In this document: positions 30,826-39,181 of the stretch, one piece after another
How positions within the stretch are numbered: position 1 is the first letter of the stretch
Layout of the letters: each line of letters opens with the position of its first letter
Translations under genes and position numbers: made by a program
Notes under the pieces: generated by a model
Told to the model about the DNA's origin: nothing
Database searches by the model: none
Seen by the model: only the letters and a program-made list of their open reading frames with translations
Assembly: GCA_964584815.1 (NCBI GenBank)
Contig: CAZPBO010000014.1
Span: 1-39,252, forward strand
Length of the DNA: 39,252 nt
DNA from: CAZPBO01 sp964584815
GTDB taxonomy: Bacteria; Planctomycetota; SKW154
Direction: 5' to 3'

Positions 30826-31599
30826 ATGGAGCGGATTCCTGTGGTTGTTGCCAACTGGAAGATGAACAAGGTGGAGCAGGAGGCAACGCTTCTTGCGCGT
30901 GATGTGAGAGGAATGCTTGAGGGCTATCGCGGTATTGAGGTGGGGTTGTGTGTGCCATATCCTTTTCTGCATCAGGTGGGGCTTGTGCTTGCTGGCAGCA
31001 ATATAGGGCTTGGTGCCCAGAATGTTCACTGGGAAGAGCAGGGTGCATACACGGGTGAGGTGTCGGCGGCAATGCTGGCAAGTGTTGGGGTGAGGTATGT
31101 TATTGTGGGGCATTCAGAAAGGCGGCGATACTTTGCCGAAGATGACGACATCATAAAGAAGAAGTTGGAGCGCGTGGTCTCGCACGGAATGGTGCCCATT
31201 CTTTGCGTTGGCGAGGTCTTGGAGGAGCGGAAGGCGGGCAGGGCAGAGGAGGTGGTGCGTGCGCAACTGAACGGCGCGCTTTCTGGCTTTGATTCCGCCT
31301 TCCTCCGAAACCTCATTGTCGCCTACGAACCTGTCTGGGCTATAGGAACAGGGGTCGCCGCCACCCCAAAGGACGCTCAGAATATGCACGCCTTCATAAG
31401 GGGGTGGTTCAGCGAAAAGTTTGGAGGCGAGTTCGCCGATGCTCTGCGAATCCAGTATGGTGGCTCTGTAAAGCCCGACAACGCCACCGCACTGGCACTC
31501 CAGAGCGACATAGATGGGGCGCTCGTTGGTGGGGCGTCCCTTGACGCTGCACACTTCTCTTCAATCGTCTCAAAGTTTAAGACCGCTAAGGAGGGTTAG
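30826..31599 (+). CDS. tpiA: triosephosphate isomerase
   Basis: Triosephosphate isomerase interconverts dihydroxyacetone phosphate and glyceraldehyde 3-phosphate in glycolysis and gluconeogenesis. It has 257 residues with all catalytic residues visible: Asn10 and Lys12 in ANWKMNK, His96 in VIVGHSERR, Glu168 in VAYEPVWAIGTG, and the phosphate loops (IQYGGSVKPDN, DGALVGGASL). The ATG at 30826 has GGGGAG six bases upstream. secG begins 1 base after the stop, an arrangement common in bacteria. The operon goes on through yicC, a small protein and the bifunctional nuclease. Confidence 0.97.
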   Translation: MERIPVVVANWKMNKVEQEATLLARDVRGMLEGYRGIEVGLCVPYPFLHQVGLVLAGSNIGLGAQNVHWEEQGAYTGEVSAAMLASVGVRYVIVGHSERRRYFAEDDDIIKKKLERVVSHGMVPILCVGEVLEERKAGRAEEVVRAQLNGALSGFDSAFLRNLIVAYEPVWAIGTGVAATPKDAQNMHAFIRGWFSEKFGGEFADALRIQYGGSVKPDNATALALQSDIDGALVGGASLDAAHFSSIVSKFKTAKEG

Positions 31600-31600
31600 T

Positions 31601-31867
31601 ATGCTGGCAAGTTTCCTTATGACTCTTGGCGAGATATTCTACATACTGGTTGCGGCGCTGCTGATTATTGTGATTCTGCTGCAGGAGCCACGCACGGGAG
31701 GGTTGTCTTCCGCTTTCGGCGGCACAGGCATTGATTCTGTCCTCGGTGCGGGAATCGGGCGGAAGATGTCCCGCCTCACCATCGTCCTCGCCGTCATACT
31801 AATAATCCTTGCCGTCATCCTCGGACTGGCGTGGGAAACCCCCACTGTTGAGGGCACCGCAGGATAG
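31601..31867 (+). CDS. secG: protein translocase subunit SecG
   Basis: SecG is the small accessory subunit of the SecYEG channel for protein export. The 88-residue product has two membrane segments (about 8-25 and 50-72) and the family loop LLQEPRTGGLSSAFGG between them, ending near GAGIGRKMSRLT. The start at 31601 follows AGGAGGG with a 6-7 base spacer and comes directly after tpiA, a well-known pairing. yicC follows 5 bases after its stop. Confidence 0.93.
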   Translation: MLASFLMTLGEIFYILVAALLIIVILLQEPRTGGLSSAFGGTGIDSVLGAGIGRKMSRLTIVLAVILIILAVILGLAWETPTVEGTAG

Positions 31868-31872
31868 TTGTT

Positions 31873-32721
31873 ATGCTATCAATGACGGGTTTCGGCTCGG
31901 CGGAAGAATGTGGTGAGTTCGGCACCGTTACGGTCAGAATCCGCGCACTCAACGGTAAGTCATTGCGCGTTGTCTGGCGCATCAGCGACCTCTTAAGACC
32001 CTTTATCGTGGAAGCGGAAACAATCTTGCGTTCCCGCATCCATAGGGGCTCTGTTGAGGTGGACGCGGGCGCGGAGGTGCCACCCTCTTTGGCGTTGGAA
32101 GTGGATGAGGAGTTGCTGGCGTTCTACAGCAAAATTGCAGGCAGATTCGGCGCTGTGGATGGGGCAAGGTTGCTGGCACTGCCTGGGGTTGTGCGTCAGA
32201 AGCAGGGAAGTTACGATGTTTTGAAGAAGCCGTTTCTGCGGGCGCTGCGCGGGGCGCTGACGGAGACGATAAAGCGCCGCCGTGATGAGGGACGCGCTCT
32301 CAAAAAAGCGCTTTCCCAACTCTTAAGCAGCGCCGAGAAACTTCTCAGAAGAATTGAAAAAAACTATTCGCGTTCTGTGCCACAACTTGCCGAGCAACTT
32401 GCCGCCAGAGTTAAACGGGCGATGGAGCGCCTTCAGGTTCGCTCCGACGATGCAGGACTTCTGCGGGAGGCGGCGATAGTTGCCGAAAGAACAGATATTC
32501 GTGAAGAGATAGACCGTCTGGCGGCGCATATGGAAGAGTTCCGTAGGACGCTGAAAGCGGATGGTGCGGTTGGTCTGCGGCTTGACCTTCTGACGCAGGA
32601 GATGCAACGAGAAACCTCCACGATGGCTGCCAAATGCGCTGACGCGGGGCTCGCCGTTGATGTTCTTGAACTGCGCACAGTCGTCGCAGAAATCAGACAG
32701 CAGGTGCAGAATGTTGAGTAG
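31873..32721 (+). CDS. yicC: YicC/YloC family endoribonuclease
   Basis: A YicC/YloC family protein of 282 residues. Members act as endoribonucleases that help degrade particular RNAs. The N-terminal signature LSMTGFGSAEECGEFGTV and the C-terminal block (TDIREEIDRLAAHMEEFRRTL, GLRLDLLTQEMQRE, then VVAEIRQQVQNVE) are complete, so the gene is full length. No membrane segment is present. It follows secG by 5 bases, with AGGA as the ribosome site, and precedes a small protein by 11 bases. Together with RNase Y, the NYN protein and the bifunctional nuclease it makes four nuclease-like genes in this window. Confidence 0.93.
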   Translation: MLSMTGFGSAEECGEFGTVTVRIRALNGKSLRVVWRISDLLRPFIVEAETILRSRIHRGSVEVDAGAEVPPSLALEVDEELLAFYSKIAGRFGAVDGARLLALPGVVRQKQGSYDVLKKPFLRALRGALTETIKRRRDEGRALKKALSQLLSSAEKLLRRIEKNYSRSVPQLAEQLAARVKRAMERLQVRSDDAGLLREAAIVAERTDIREEIDRLAAHMEEFRRTLKADGAVGLRLDLLTQEMQRETSTMAAKCADAGLAVDVLELRTVVAEIRQQVQNVE

Positions 32722-32732
32722 GAGGAGGAACA

Positions 32733-32960
32733 ATGGGTTGGATTGAGGTGTGGCGTGGTCGTGGTTCTGTCGCGAACTGGCTGCATCACGAATTGCTCAA
32801 ACGCAACATTCATCATCGGGTGCGCCCGCTGCTTGCCGCGACCGTTGACCCCTCCGAAAAGGACGACTTTGCCATATATGCGCCGGAGGACGAGGCGGAA
32901 AGCGTCAGGGAAGAGGTGCGCCGCATTATGGAGAGGCGTCTGGTGGAGGGGAGGAAATGA
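32733..32960 (+). CDS. small protein (DUF2007-like?)
   Basis: A 75-residue cytosolic protein with a very good ribosome site (AGGAGGAGG, 5-base spacer). The pattern, an opening strand and helix (WIEVWRGRGSVANWLHHELLKRN) followed by a strand region and a C-terminal helix preceded by IYAPEDEAESVREEV, resembles DUF2007-type putative signal-transducing proteins, where a short ferredoxin-like unit has an acidic end. The match is weak. Its 3' end overlaps the nuclease gene by four bases (ATGA), so it is co-translated with it. Confidence 0.65.
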   Translation: MGWIEVWRGRGSVANWLHHELLKRNIHHRVRPLLAATVDPSEKDDFAIYAPEDEAESVREEVRRIMERRLVEGRK

Positions 32961-33367
32961 GCAAACTTGTGGAAGCAGAAGTTGCGAAGGTTGTCATAAG
33001 TCAGGTGACGGAGGGGCAGTTGGTGTGGTTGCGGGAGAAGGATAAAGGTGAGAAGGGACGGCGCTTCGTTATCGTGATTGGAATCTTTGAGGCGCTGGCT
33101 ATGCGCCGCGCTATGATGGGGGAGGTTCCCCCCAGACCCCAGACACACGAACTGATTTACCGCATCCTTGACGGGCTTGACGCCGAGGTGGAGCGCGTCA
33201 CCGTCAGCGACCTGCGAGACAACACCTTCTACGCTGTTCTGACCCTGCGCATCGGCGATAAGACGGTGGAGATAGACGCGCGCCCATCAGATGCACTCAC
33301 CATTGCCGTTCATTACAAGGCGCCTGTTTTTGTGAGCGAAAAAGTGTTCCGTGAAGCGGCAGAATGA
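32957..33367 (+). CDS. bifunctional nuclease (BFN/DUF151) family protein
   Basis: A BFN/DUF151 domain protein of 136 residues, whose plant members show RNase and DNase activity and whose bacterial members are often found beside metabolic or tRNA-modifying genes. Signature segments are IGIFEALAMRRAM, RPQTHELIYRILDGLDAEVERVTV, DNTFYAVLTLRIG and the hallmark EIDARPSDALTIAVHYKAPVFV. It is nearly the entire domain, with no other domain attached. It ends 1 base from the stop of the convergent regulator gene, so no terminator can exist between them. It is the last gene of the tpiA operon. Confidence 0.92.
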   Translation: MSKLVEAEVAKVVISQVTEGQLVWLREKDKGEKGRRFVIVIGIFEALAMRRAMMGEVPPRPQTHELIYRILDGLDAEVERVTVSDLRDNTFYAVLTLRIGDKTVEIDARPSDALTIAVHYKAPVFVSEKVFREAAE

Positions 33368-33368
33368 C

Positions 33369-34316
33369 TCACAGACGCGCTATGTGCGCCACAAGCCGTG
33401 CCATCCCCAGAATATCGTGTGCCAACACCACAAGGGGGGGATAGTTGTGGTTCAGCGGCTGCAACCTGACACGCGCGTTAGGGTCAAAATGCACCTGCCG
33501 AAACAGCGGCTTCTGCCCACGCACACGCACGAACGCAAAATCGCGATTGCGCACCTCCCCTCTCACCGTGAACACCAGAACATCACCTTCCCTGAAACTC
33601 GGCGCAACGGGTGACTCCATCTCATCCCCTATGCAGAACACTCCAAACGCCTTCTCATCGTCCAGCCGCGGCACAAACACGAAGTCCTCAACATCCCCCA
33701 ACGGCACGCCATCCATCGTAAACTGGCTTGGATAGCCTGTCGCGACCGAGCCAAAAACCGGCACAGCGCGCAACTTCCTCCCACCAGCCTCTATCGCACC
33801 CAAGGTGCTTTCTGTATGTGCCTGACGCAGCCTCACTATCTGTTTTTTCAAATCCGATATGATGCGTTGCTGAACACTCATCAGGTCAAACGGCGCAATC
33901 CTTAAGACCTTGCACAGTCTCTGCATAACATCTGCCGGAATGTAGTCCATCTCCCCGTCTTCAATCGCCTTCACATAACTGCGCGGTTTGCCTATTCTGT
34001 CCGCCAGTTCCTCAGGGGTGAGATGCACTCTATGGCGTGCCTGCCGAACTATCCGTCCCACCTCCCGCATCACATACCGCACATCCGCCTCAACCTCTTC
34101 CACTGCCTCCGCCGTTTTTCTGTCCCGCTCAAAAAAGTATCCAACAGGAACCCCCAACGCCTGCGCTATCTTCTCCAGCATATTGGCGTCTATCCGCCGT
34201 TGTCCCTTCTCAAGACGCGACATCTGCGACTGGCTTATCCCCACCTTCTCCGCCAATTCTTTGCTCGTCATCCGCCGCTTCTCTCGTAAAAGCCTTATCT
34301 CAAGCCCCAAATCCAT
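33369..34316 (-). CDS. double-HTH regulator with degenerate S24-like domain
   Basis: A 315-residue transcription regulator with two XRE-type helix-turn-helix domains, about 4-60 (LREKRRMTSKELAEKVGISQ) and 85-145 (VHLTPEELADRIGKPRSYV), and a C-terminal S24/LexA-like fold (about 184-310; VPVFGSVATGYPSQ ... FREGDVLVFTVRG). In LexA/CI-type proteins this fold cleaves itself. Here the catalytic Ser of the GDSM motif is Glu (GDEMES, Glu232), the Lys appears to be Arg (near 273), and the Ala-Gly cleavage site reads Thr-Gly. It should therefore not self-cleave and may sense a ligand or oligomerise instead. The ATG at 34316 follows AAGGAGG. Repeated TACCAT boxes lie around its promoter, which suggests autoregulation. 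Confidence 0.88.
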   Translation of the reverse strand: MDLGLEIRLLREKRRMTSKELAEKVGISQSQMSRLEKGQRRIDANMLEKIAQALGVPVGYFFERDRKTAEAVEEVEADVRYVMREVGRIVRQARHRVHLTPEELADRIGKPRSYVKAIEDGEMDYIPADVMQRLCKVLRIAPFDLMSVQQRIISDLKKQIVRLRQAHTESTLGAIEAGGRKLRAVPVFGSVATGYPSQFTMDGVPLGDVEDFVFVPRLDDEKAFGVFCIGDEMESPVAPSFREGDVLVFTVRGEVRNRDFAFVRVRGQKPLFRQVHFDPNARVRLQPLNHNYPPLVVLAHDILGMARLVAHIARL

Positions 34317-34339
34317 ACCATAACCCCTCCTTACCATCC

Positions 34340-34367
34340 ATTATACCATCTATCACAAAGGTTTCAA
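34340..34367 (-). promoter_or_regulatory. promoter of the XRE/S24 regulator, with TACCAT repeats
   Basis: On the minus strand TTGAAA (34367-34362), a 16-base spacer ending in TGG (an extended -10) and TATAAT (34345-34340). TACCATC occurs on the plus strand at 34332-34338 and 34344-34350, and TACCAT at 34316-34321. These overlap the -10, transcript start and start codon. Confidence 0.7.
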
Positions 34368-34460
34368 ACAGCCTCCCCCTTCAACCCTAATTTCGGCTTT
34401 TGCGGGATTTATAGCATCAGGTCTGGTTGCTCTGGTATCCTTTTCTTATGCCTGATAGAA

Positions 34461-34466
34461 TATAAT
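34461..34466 (+). promoter_or_regulatory. -10 box of the coiled-coil/mgtE operon
   Basis: A perfect TATAAT 23 bases before the ATG at 34489. No good -35 lies 16-18 bases upstream, so it may need an activator or be weak. Confidence 0.35.
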
Positions 34467-34488
34467 GGTTTGGTATTGGAGGAAGAAG

Positions 34489-35382
34489 ATGCTGCGGTTT
34501 ACGGGCGGGTTTGTGCTTGGACTTATAGGTGGTGCCTTGGCTGTGTTTGTGTTCTTCCTGACGAATGAGACGGCAAAAAGGCGGCGACTTCAGGGGAATT
34601 TGCACGCACTTGAAGGAAAACTGGCACAGCAGAGGAGTGATGCGCAAAAACTCCGCAAGAAGGTTGACGAACTGACAAACGCGGTTGACTCGCTCACTGC
34701 AGAGAACGACAAACTTATGAAACTGAACGCTGCGCTGCGTGATGAAAACAAGGGTCTGAAGGAGCGACTCGCGAAGTTACAAGAAACACCACAAAAATCG
34801 CGCACAACAGGGAAGCAGCGAAGTGGTGAGAAGTTCATACAGAGTGCTGCGGCTGCTTCCCTGAAAGGGCTTTTCACGGGCGAGCCTGTTCCGCAGAAGA
34901 CCGCCGATGAGTTGGGGCTTTCTGTTCCCGAGAAACTGGCGCTTGAAGATGCCTTAAAGGATGAGGCGAGGAGAATGGAGTCGGTGTTGAGGGGGTTTGC
35001 AGCGGAGAAGAAACTGACAGTCCCAGAGAACGCCGACCTCGCCACGGTTGTGGGTATCTGCTTTCGGGCGTGCGCTGGGGAGTTTAAGAAACTTCAAGGC
35101 AGCCTCACAGCAGAGGATTTCACGGCGCTTCAGACGGGTAAGAAGCGGCTGAGTGATATACTGGGCAAAGACAGTGTGCTTGTGAGTTTGGGGCGTCTTC
35201 TGGCAGGGGAGCGTGCAAAGACATTGAAACTTCTTGAGAGGGACCTGCGACAGGATGTTATGGAGAAACTGCGGCGCACATATCTGCGGGTTGATGTCTT
35301 CAAGTTCAAAACAAGGGCGGCTGATGGCAGCGAATGGCCGATGACGCTCAATTTTTATAAACAGGGGATAGAACCGCGCTAG
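34489..35382 (+). CDS. membrane-anchored coiled-coil protein
   Basis: Not recognised. The 297 residues have one membrane segment (about 4-24, GGFVLGLIGGALAVFVFFL), a basic stop sequence (TAKRRRLQ), a coiled coil (about 33-107) with Leu heptads, and a Ser/Thr/Lys linker. A helical C-terminal domain (about 125-297) contains KTADELGLSVPEKLALEDALKDE, which resembles heat-shock-factor-style or Spy-like helical packing but is not a known signature. The topology suggests the bulk is periplasmic. The ATG at 34489 follows TTGGAGG with a 7-base spacer. mgtE follows after 15 bases. Confidence 0.75.
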   Translation: MLRFTGGFVLGLIGGALAVFVFFLTNETAKRRRLQGNLHALEGKLAQQRSDAQKLRKKVDELTNAVDSLTAENDKLMKLNAALRDENKGLKERLAKLQETPQKSRTTGKQRSGEKFIQSAAAASLKGLFTGEPVPQKTADELGLSVPEKLALEDALKDEARRMESVLRGFAAEKKLTVPENADLATVVGICFRACAGEFKKLQGSLTAEDFTALQTGKKRLSDILGKDSVLVSLGRLLAGERAKTLKLLERDLRQDVMEKLRRTYLRVDVFKFKTRAADGSEWPMTLNFYKQGIEPR

Positions 35383-35397
35383 TAAAGGGGATTTGTC

Positions 35398-36744
35398 TTG
35401 GCAGAGGAAACAAGAGAGATAAAGGATGTGTTGGAGGCGGTGAAGGGTGGTGCAGGTGTGTCGGCACTGGAGGGGCTGCATCCTGCTGATGTTGCCGATA
35501 TAGTGGAGGAGTTGGATGAGACGCGTCGGCAGGAGTTGCTCAACGGTCTTGATACGGGGCGGCTGGCAGAGGTTCTTGAGGAGATGGTTCCCGAGACACG
35601 GCGTAAGGTTCTTCAATGGCTTGACGAGGAGAAGGTGGCGCAGGTTCTGGGGGTGCTGCCGCCTGATGCAGCCGCAGATGTCCTTTCAGAACTACCCGCC
35701 GAAAAGGTAGAGGGGTTGCTTGCGGGTTTGAAGGAGAGCAAGGCGGCGGCGCTGCGACGACTCCGTGATTTTCCTCCCGACACTGCCGGCGGTATGATGA
35801 CGACAGATGTGCTTGCGCTTCCCGTCAACATAACTGCTGCGGAAGCCCTGCGCCGCATCCAAGGCGCTCCCCAATTTGAGGTTGTTGACCGCATCTTTCT
35901 CATCCACCCCGACGGACGGTTCGCAGGACTTGCCTCTGCTGTGGACATCCTGCGCCTGCCGCCTGATGCCCGCGTATCATCAGCAATCCGCGAGGAGGCG
36001 CCATCTGTTACCCCTCTCACCGACCGCGAAGAGGTGGTGCGGGTGCTGGACAAATACGACACCCCTGTTCTGGCTGTGGTGGATGAGGTGGGCAGGCTTC
36101 TTGGCGCCATAACATTTGACGATGTGATAGATGCCATAGGTGAGGAGGCGTCAGAGGATATGTTCAGGATGGCGGGAACAGGGGCACTTCATCCGACACG
36201 GGAGAAGACGATGCGCCGCGTCCTTTTGCGCCTGCCGTTTCTGGCTGTTACGCTCGGTGGCGAGTTGGCACTCGCTTTTATCGCAAAAAGATTTGAATAC
36301 ACCCTTCAAGAGGTGGTGAGCCTTGCTTTCTTCATTCCCGTTGTCAACGCTATGGGCGGCAATGTGGGTTTGCAGTCGTCCACGGTTGTGGTGCGGGGGA
36401 TAGCGCTGGGGGAGATACGGGTTCAGCCACTTGCGCGGATGCTGGGGCGTGAGTTGGCGGTGGGTGCGGTGATAGGGTTGATATGTGCGGCGGCGGTTTT
36501 CGGAGTGGCGTTATTGCTTTCTGGTGAAAGCGATGCTTTGCGTGTTTCGGCGGCGGTGGGGGTGGCGATGTTCTGTGGCGTCTCCCTTGCCGCTCTTTCG
36601 GGAACCCTCATACCGCTTGCCTGCTGGCGCCTGAAGTTTGACCCCGCTATCGCCGCAGGACCTTTTATCACCACCCTCAACGATGTGACCTGCCTTACCA
36701 TATACCTTACTATTGCAACCCTGCTTCTTAAGGGGCTGACATGA
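35398..36744 (+). CDS. mgtE: magnesium transporter MgtE
   Basis: MgtE is a Mg2+-gated magnesium channel of the inner membrane. The 448-residue protein has the full order: an N-domain superhelix (about 20-125, HPADVADIVEELDE, LPPDAAADVLSELPAEK), two CBS domains (about 130-255, AGGMMTTDVLALP ... GAITFDDVIDAI), the plug helix and a membrane part with five segments (about 280-448, with FFIPVVNAMGGNVGLQSSTVVVRG, the pore signature). The start is TTG at 35398 after AAGGGGA. It overlaps surE by four bases (ATGA). A magnesium-responsive leader was not seen. Confidence 0.95.
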   Translation: MAEETREIKDVLEAVKGGAGVSALEGLHPADVADIVEELDETRRQELLNGLDTGRLAEVLEEMVPETRRKVLQWLDEEKVAQVLGVLPPDAAADVLSELPAEKVEGLLAGLKESKAAALRRLRDFPPDTAGGMMTTDVLALPVNITAAEALRRIQGAPQFEVVDRIFLIHPDGRFAGLASAVDILRLPPDARVSSAIREEAPSVTPLTDREEVVRVLDKYDTPVLAVVDEVGRLLGAITFDDVIDAIGEEASEDMFRMAGTGALHPTREKTMRRVLLRLPFLAVTLGGELALAFIAKRFEYTLQEVVSLAFFIPVVNAMGGNVGLQSSTVVVRGIALGEIRVQPLARMLGRELAVGAVIGLICAAAVFGVALLLSGESDALRVSAAVGVAMFCGVSLAALSGTLIPLACWRLKFDPAIAAGPFITTLNDVTCLTIYLTIATLLLKGLT

Positions 36745-37481
36745 GAGGCGTCATTGTTGCGACAAATGACGATGGTTATGAGTCAGATGGGCTTTTGATG
36801 CTTGTGCGGGCGTTACGGCGCGTCGGGCGCGTCTTTGTGGTAGCGCCGCGGTATTCCTGTTCTGCGTGCAGCCATTCCATCACCATCCGCAGAAAACCTG
36901 CCGTTGAAGACATAGGAGAGAAGGACGGAGCAAGATGGTTCGTCGTTGATGGAACACCTGCGGACTGCATTCTTCACGCTATGCCTGAGGTTGTGGAGGG
37001 GCAGGTAAGGATTGTGGTTTCTGGCATAAATCTTGGTGCGAATGTGGGCGTGGATGTTCACTACAGCGGGACGGTTGCGGCGGCAAAACAGGCGCTGCTT
37101 CAGGGAATACCGGCTCTGGGGGTGAGCATAGACTCCCGCAAGCCGCGCCATCTTGAAACCGCCGCGGAAGTTGCGCTCCGCTGGAGCCGACTTCTGCTTG
37201 CCACCGAAAACCCTGAACCACTGTGTCTTTGCATAAATGTGCCTGATGTGGCGCCGCATCAGTTGCGCGGCGAGACTTTGGTTCGGCAGCACTTAAGCGA
37301 TGTTGTGAGTGAATTTGGCGCAGAATATGGGGTAGAAAATGTGGGGAAGGAGTTTCCCACTGATGTGGAGGCGCTGTCTGCGCAGATGGTGACGGTGCTT
37401 CCTGTGGATGTGGATGTAACAAGTATCTGGGGACTGAGGCGGGTAGAGGAGTTGGAGGAACGGTTTTGGAGCCGCGGGTGA
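36741..37481 (+). CDS. surE: 5'/3'-nucleotidase SurE
   Basis: SurE is a metal-dependent nucleotidase that removes phosphate from nucleoside monophosphates and short polyphosphates. It has 246 residues with the catalytic NDDG (9-12), the loop RYSCSACSHSIT where most members have a DRxQSG-like sequence, GTPADCI and the metal-site SGINLGANVGVDVHYSGTV followed by AAAKQ. The Cys-rich loop (three Cys in six residues) is unusual. The ATG at 36741 overlaps mgtE, and the end overlaps the TPR gene by 16 bases. Confidence 0.93.
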   Translation: MRGVIVATNDDGYESDGLLMLVRALRRVGRVFVVAPRYSCSACSHSITIRRKPAVEDIGEKDGARWFVVDGTPADCILHAMPEVVEGQVRIVVSGINLGANVGVDVHYSGTVAAAKQALLQGIPALGVSIDSRKPRHLETAAEVALRWSRLLLATENPEPLCLCINVPDVAPHQLRGETLVRQHLSDVVSEFGAEYGVENVGKEFPTDVEALSAQMVTVLPVDVDVTSIWGLRRVEELEERFWSRG

Positions 37482-39181
37482 GGAAGTATGTGAGTCTTGG
37501 GATGGCGTATCTGCAGATGGGGTGGGCGGAAGGTGCGAGGGAGGAGTTGGAGAAAGCGCTCTCCCTTGACCCCAACAACAGGACGGCGCTTCTTTATGCT
37601 GGCGTTGCGTGTATGGAGACAGACGATTTGGTGTCGGCGGAGCGGTATTTGCGGCTTGCTTTAAGGTATGACCCCGAGAACGCGGATGCGTTTGCCGCCC
37701 TGGCGAAACTCTATCTGCGCCGCAACCGTCCCGCGGAGGCATCCATATATGCCCAAAATGCGCTTGATAAATCACCCCAACTGCCGATGGCGGTTTCGGT
37801 TCTGGCGGAGATAGAGATTGCGAAGGGGCGTTTGCAGCGTGCGGAGAGTATCCTCAACCGTGCGTTGGAGAAGAACCCTGACGCAGCCGAGTTGCACGAG
37901 CAAATCGGACTTCTTCTCGCCAGAACAGGAAAGTCGCACGAGGCGGTTTACCATCTGCGCCGTGCGCTGGAAGTGAGTCCTGCCAACCGTCGGGCTGCCC
38001 TTGCTCTTGCCAAAACCTATGTTGTGCTTGGCGATAAGGGAGCGGCGGTGCGCACACTTAATGCCGCTCTTGCCCATCTTGGGGACGACGCTCATCTGTT
38101 GCGATTTTTGAGCCGCCTGTATGAGGAAAGTGGTGACTACGAGGCGGCGGCGCGTTGCCTTGGGACGATGCTGCGCTCCAGCCCCACCGACGCGGACGCG
38201 CTGCGGCGCCTTGCGTCCCTGCGCCTTAAGCAGGGGCACTACCGTCTGGCTCATCAGTTGGCGCGACGGCTCCTGCGCATTCTGCCCGATGACCCTGAGG
38301 GGCATCGCGTAGCGGCGGCGGCATCAGCCGCACTCGGCGACAGTGAGGGAGAGTTGCGCCACCTCCGCATCGCCTGCAGGGTTGACCCCCACTCCGCCAC
38401 CACGCTCGCACGCTTTGTGGAGCGCCTAATCTCACTTGAGCCGCTTCAGGCGATACCTCACGCCCGCAAACTGGTCTCGGTTATGCCACAAGATGCGGCG
38501 TCTTGGACACTTCTCGGTCGCGCCCATATAGCCGCGGGTGACAACGATGGCGCCGTTTATGCCCTACGCCGAGCCGCCGCACTGGCGCCACCTGACCCCA
38601 CGCCGCACTACCTGCTTGCACGCCTCCTGCCCGCAGAGCGACAGGTGCATCTGCGAACCGCCCTTCAGGTTGACACCACGCTTTCCTTACTCCCTGACCA
38701 ACTGCGCACTGAAGCGTTCCTCCTTCTGGCACGCCACCGCATCAAACCTACAGGCAAACTCCTCGCCCGATACAGATTCCTCTTCCATCTCCTGCCTGCC
38801 TCCGTTTGTGTCTTTGAAAACGGAGTTCTCGTCTCCCGCGGGGGACGCAGAAGATATTTCGTTCCCTACAGGTGTCTTGCGCATAAACCGGTGAGGCGTC
38901 AGGAGCCGTGGTTTCGGCGTGTGCTTTTTGGCGTGGCGCTTGCGGGTATTGCGGCGGTGAGTGCGGTTAAAGCAGGACTTACCAGTCCCATATTTGGTGG
39001 TGCAACACTTCTTTCGGCAGCAGCCTTCCTTGAGGCTCTCTCAACACGCTCCACAGTAGTTTTTGCCGACTCCAAAACGGGCAGAGCGCTTGTAGAGTTG
39101 CCCGCCACTCAACGCGGACTTAAGACAGCGGCAAAGATAGAACGGCTCGCCCAAAGCGCAGGTAAGGCAACCCGTTCGTAG
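37466..39181 (+). CDS. tetratricopeptide-repeat protein with C-terminal membrane segments
   Basis: A TPR protein of 571 residues. Roughly ten tetratricopeptide repeats are seen in residues about 1-370 (for example LGMAYLQMGWAEGAREELEKA, ALAKLYLRRNRPAEASIYA, LARTGKSHEAVYHLRRALE). TPRs build protein-binding superhelices. Residues about 480-530 hold two membrane segments (VLFGVALAGIAAVSAVKAG and TLLSAAAFLEAL), so the repeats probably face the cytosol. The tail ends in a basic region. I chose TTG at 37466, inside surE, with GGAGG seven bases upstream; no ATG is better placed. It is the last gene of its operon. Bases 39182-39252 hold no gene, only a TACAAT at 39220-39225 without a clear -35. Confidence 0.85.
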   Translation: MEPRVRKYVSLGMAYLQMGWAEGAREELEKALSLDPNNRTALLYAGVACMETDDLVSAERYLRLALRYDPENADAFAALAKLYLRRNRPAEASIYAQNALDKSPQLPMAVSVLAEIEIAKGRLQRAESILNRALEKNPDAAELHEQIGLLLARTGKSHEAVYHLRRALEVSPANRRAALALAKTYVVLGDKGAAVRTLNAALAHLGDDAHLLRFLSRLYEESGDYEAAARCLGTMLRSSPTDADALRRLASLRLKQGHYRLAHQLARRLLRILPDDPEGHRVAAAASAALGDSEGELRHLRIACRVDPHSATTLARFVERLISLEPLQAIPHARKLVSVMPQDAASWTLLGRAHIAAGDNDGAVYALRRAAALAPPDPTPHYLLARLLPAERQVHLRTALQVDTTLSLLPDQLRTEAFLLLARHRIKPTGKLLARYRFLFHLLPASVCVFENGVLVSRGGRRRYFVPYRCLAHKPVRRQEPWFRRVLFGVALAGIAAVSAVKAGLTSPIFGGATLLSAAAFLEALSTRSTVVFADSKTGRALVELPATQRGLKTAAKIERLAQSAGKATRS

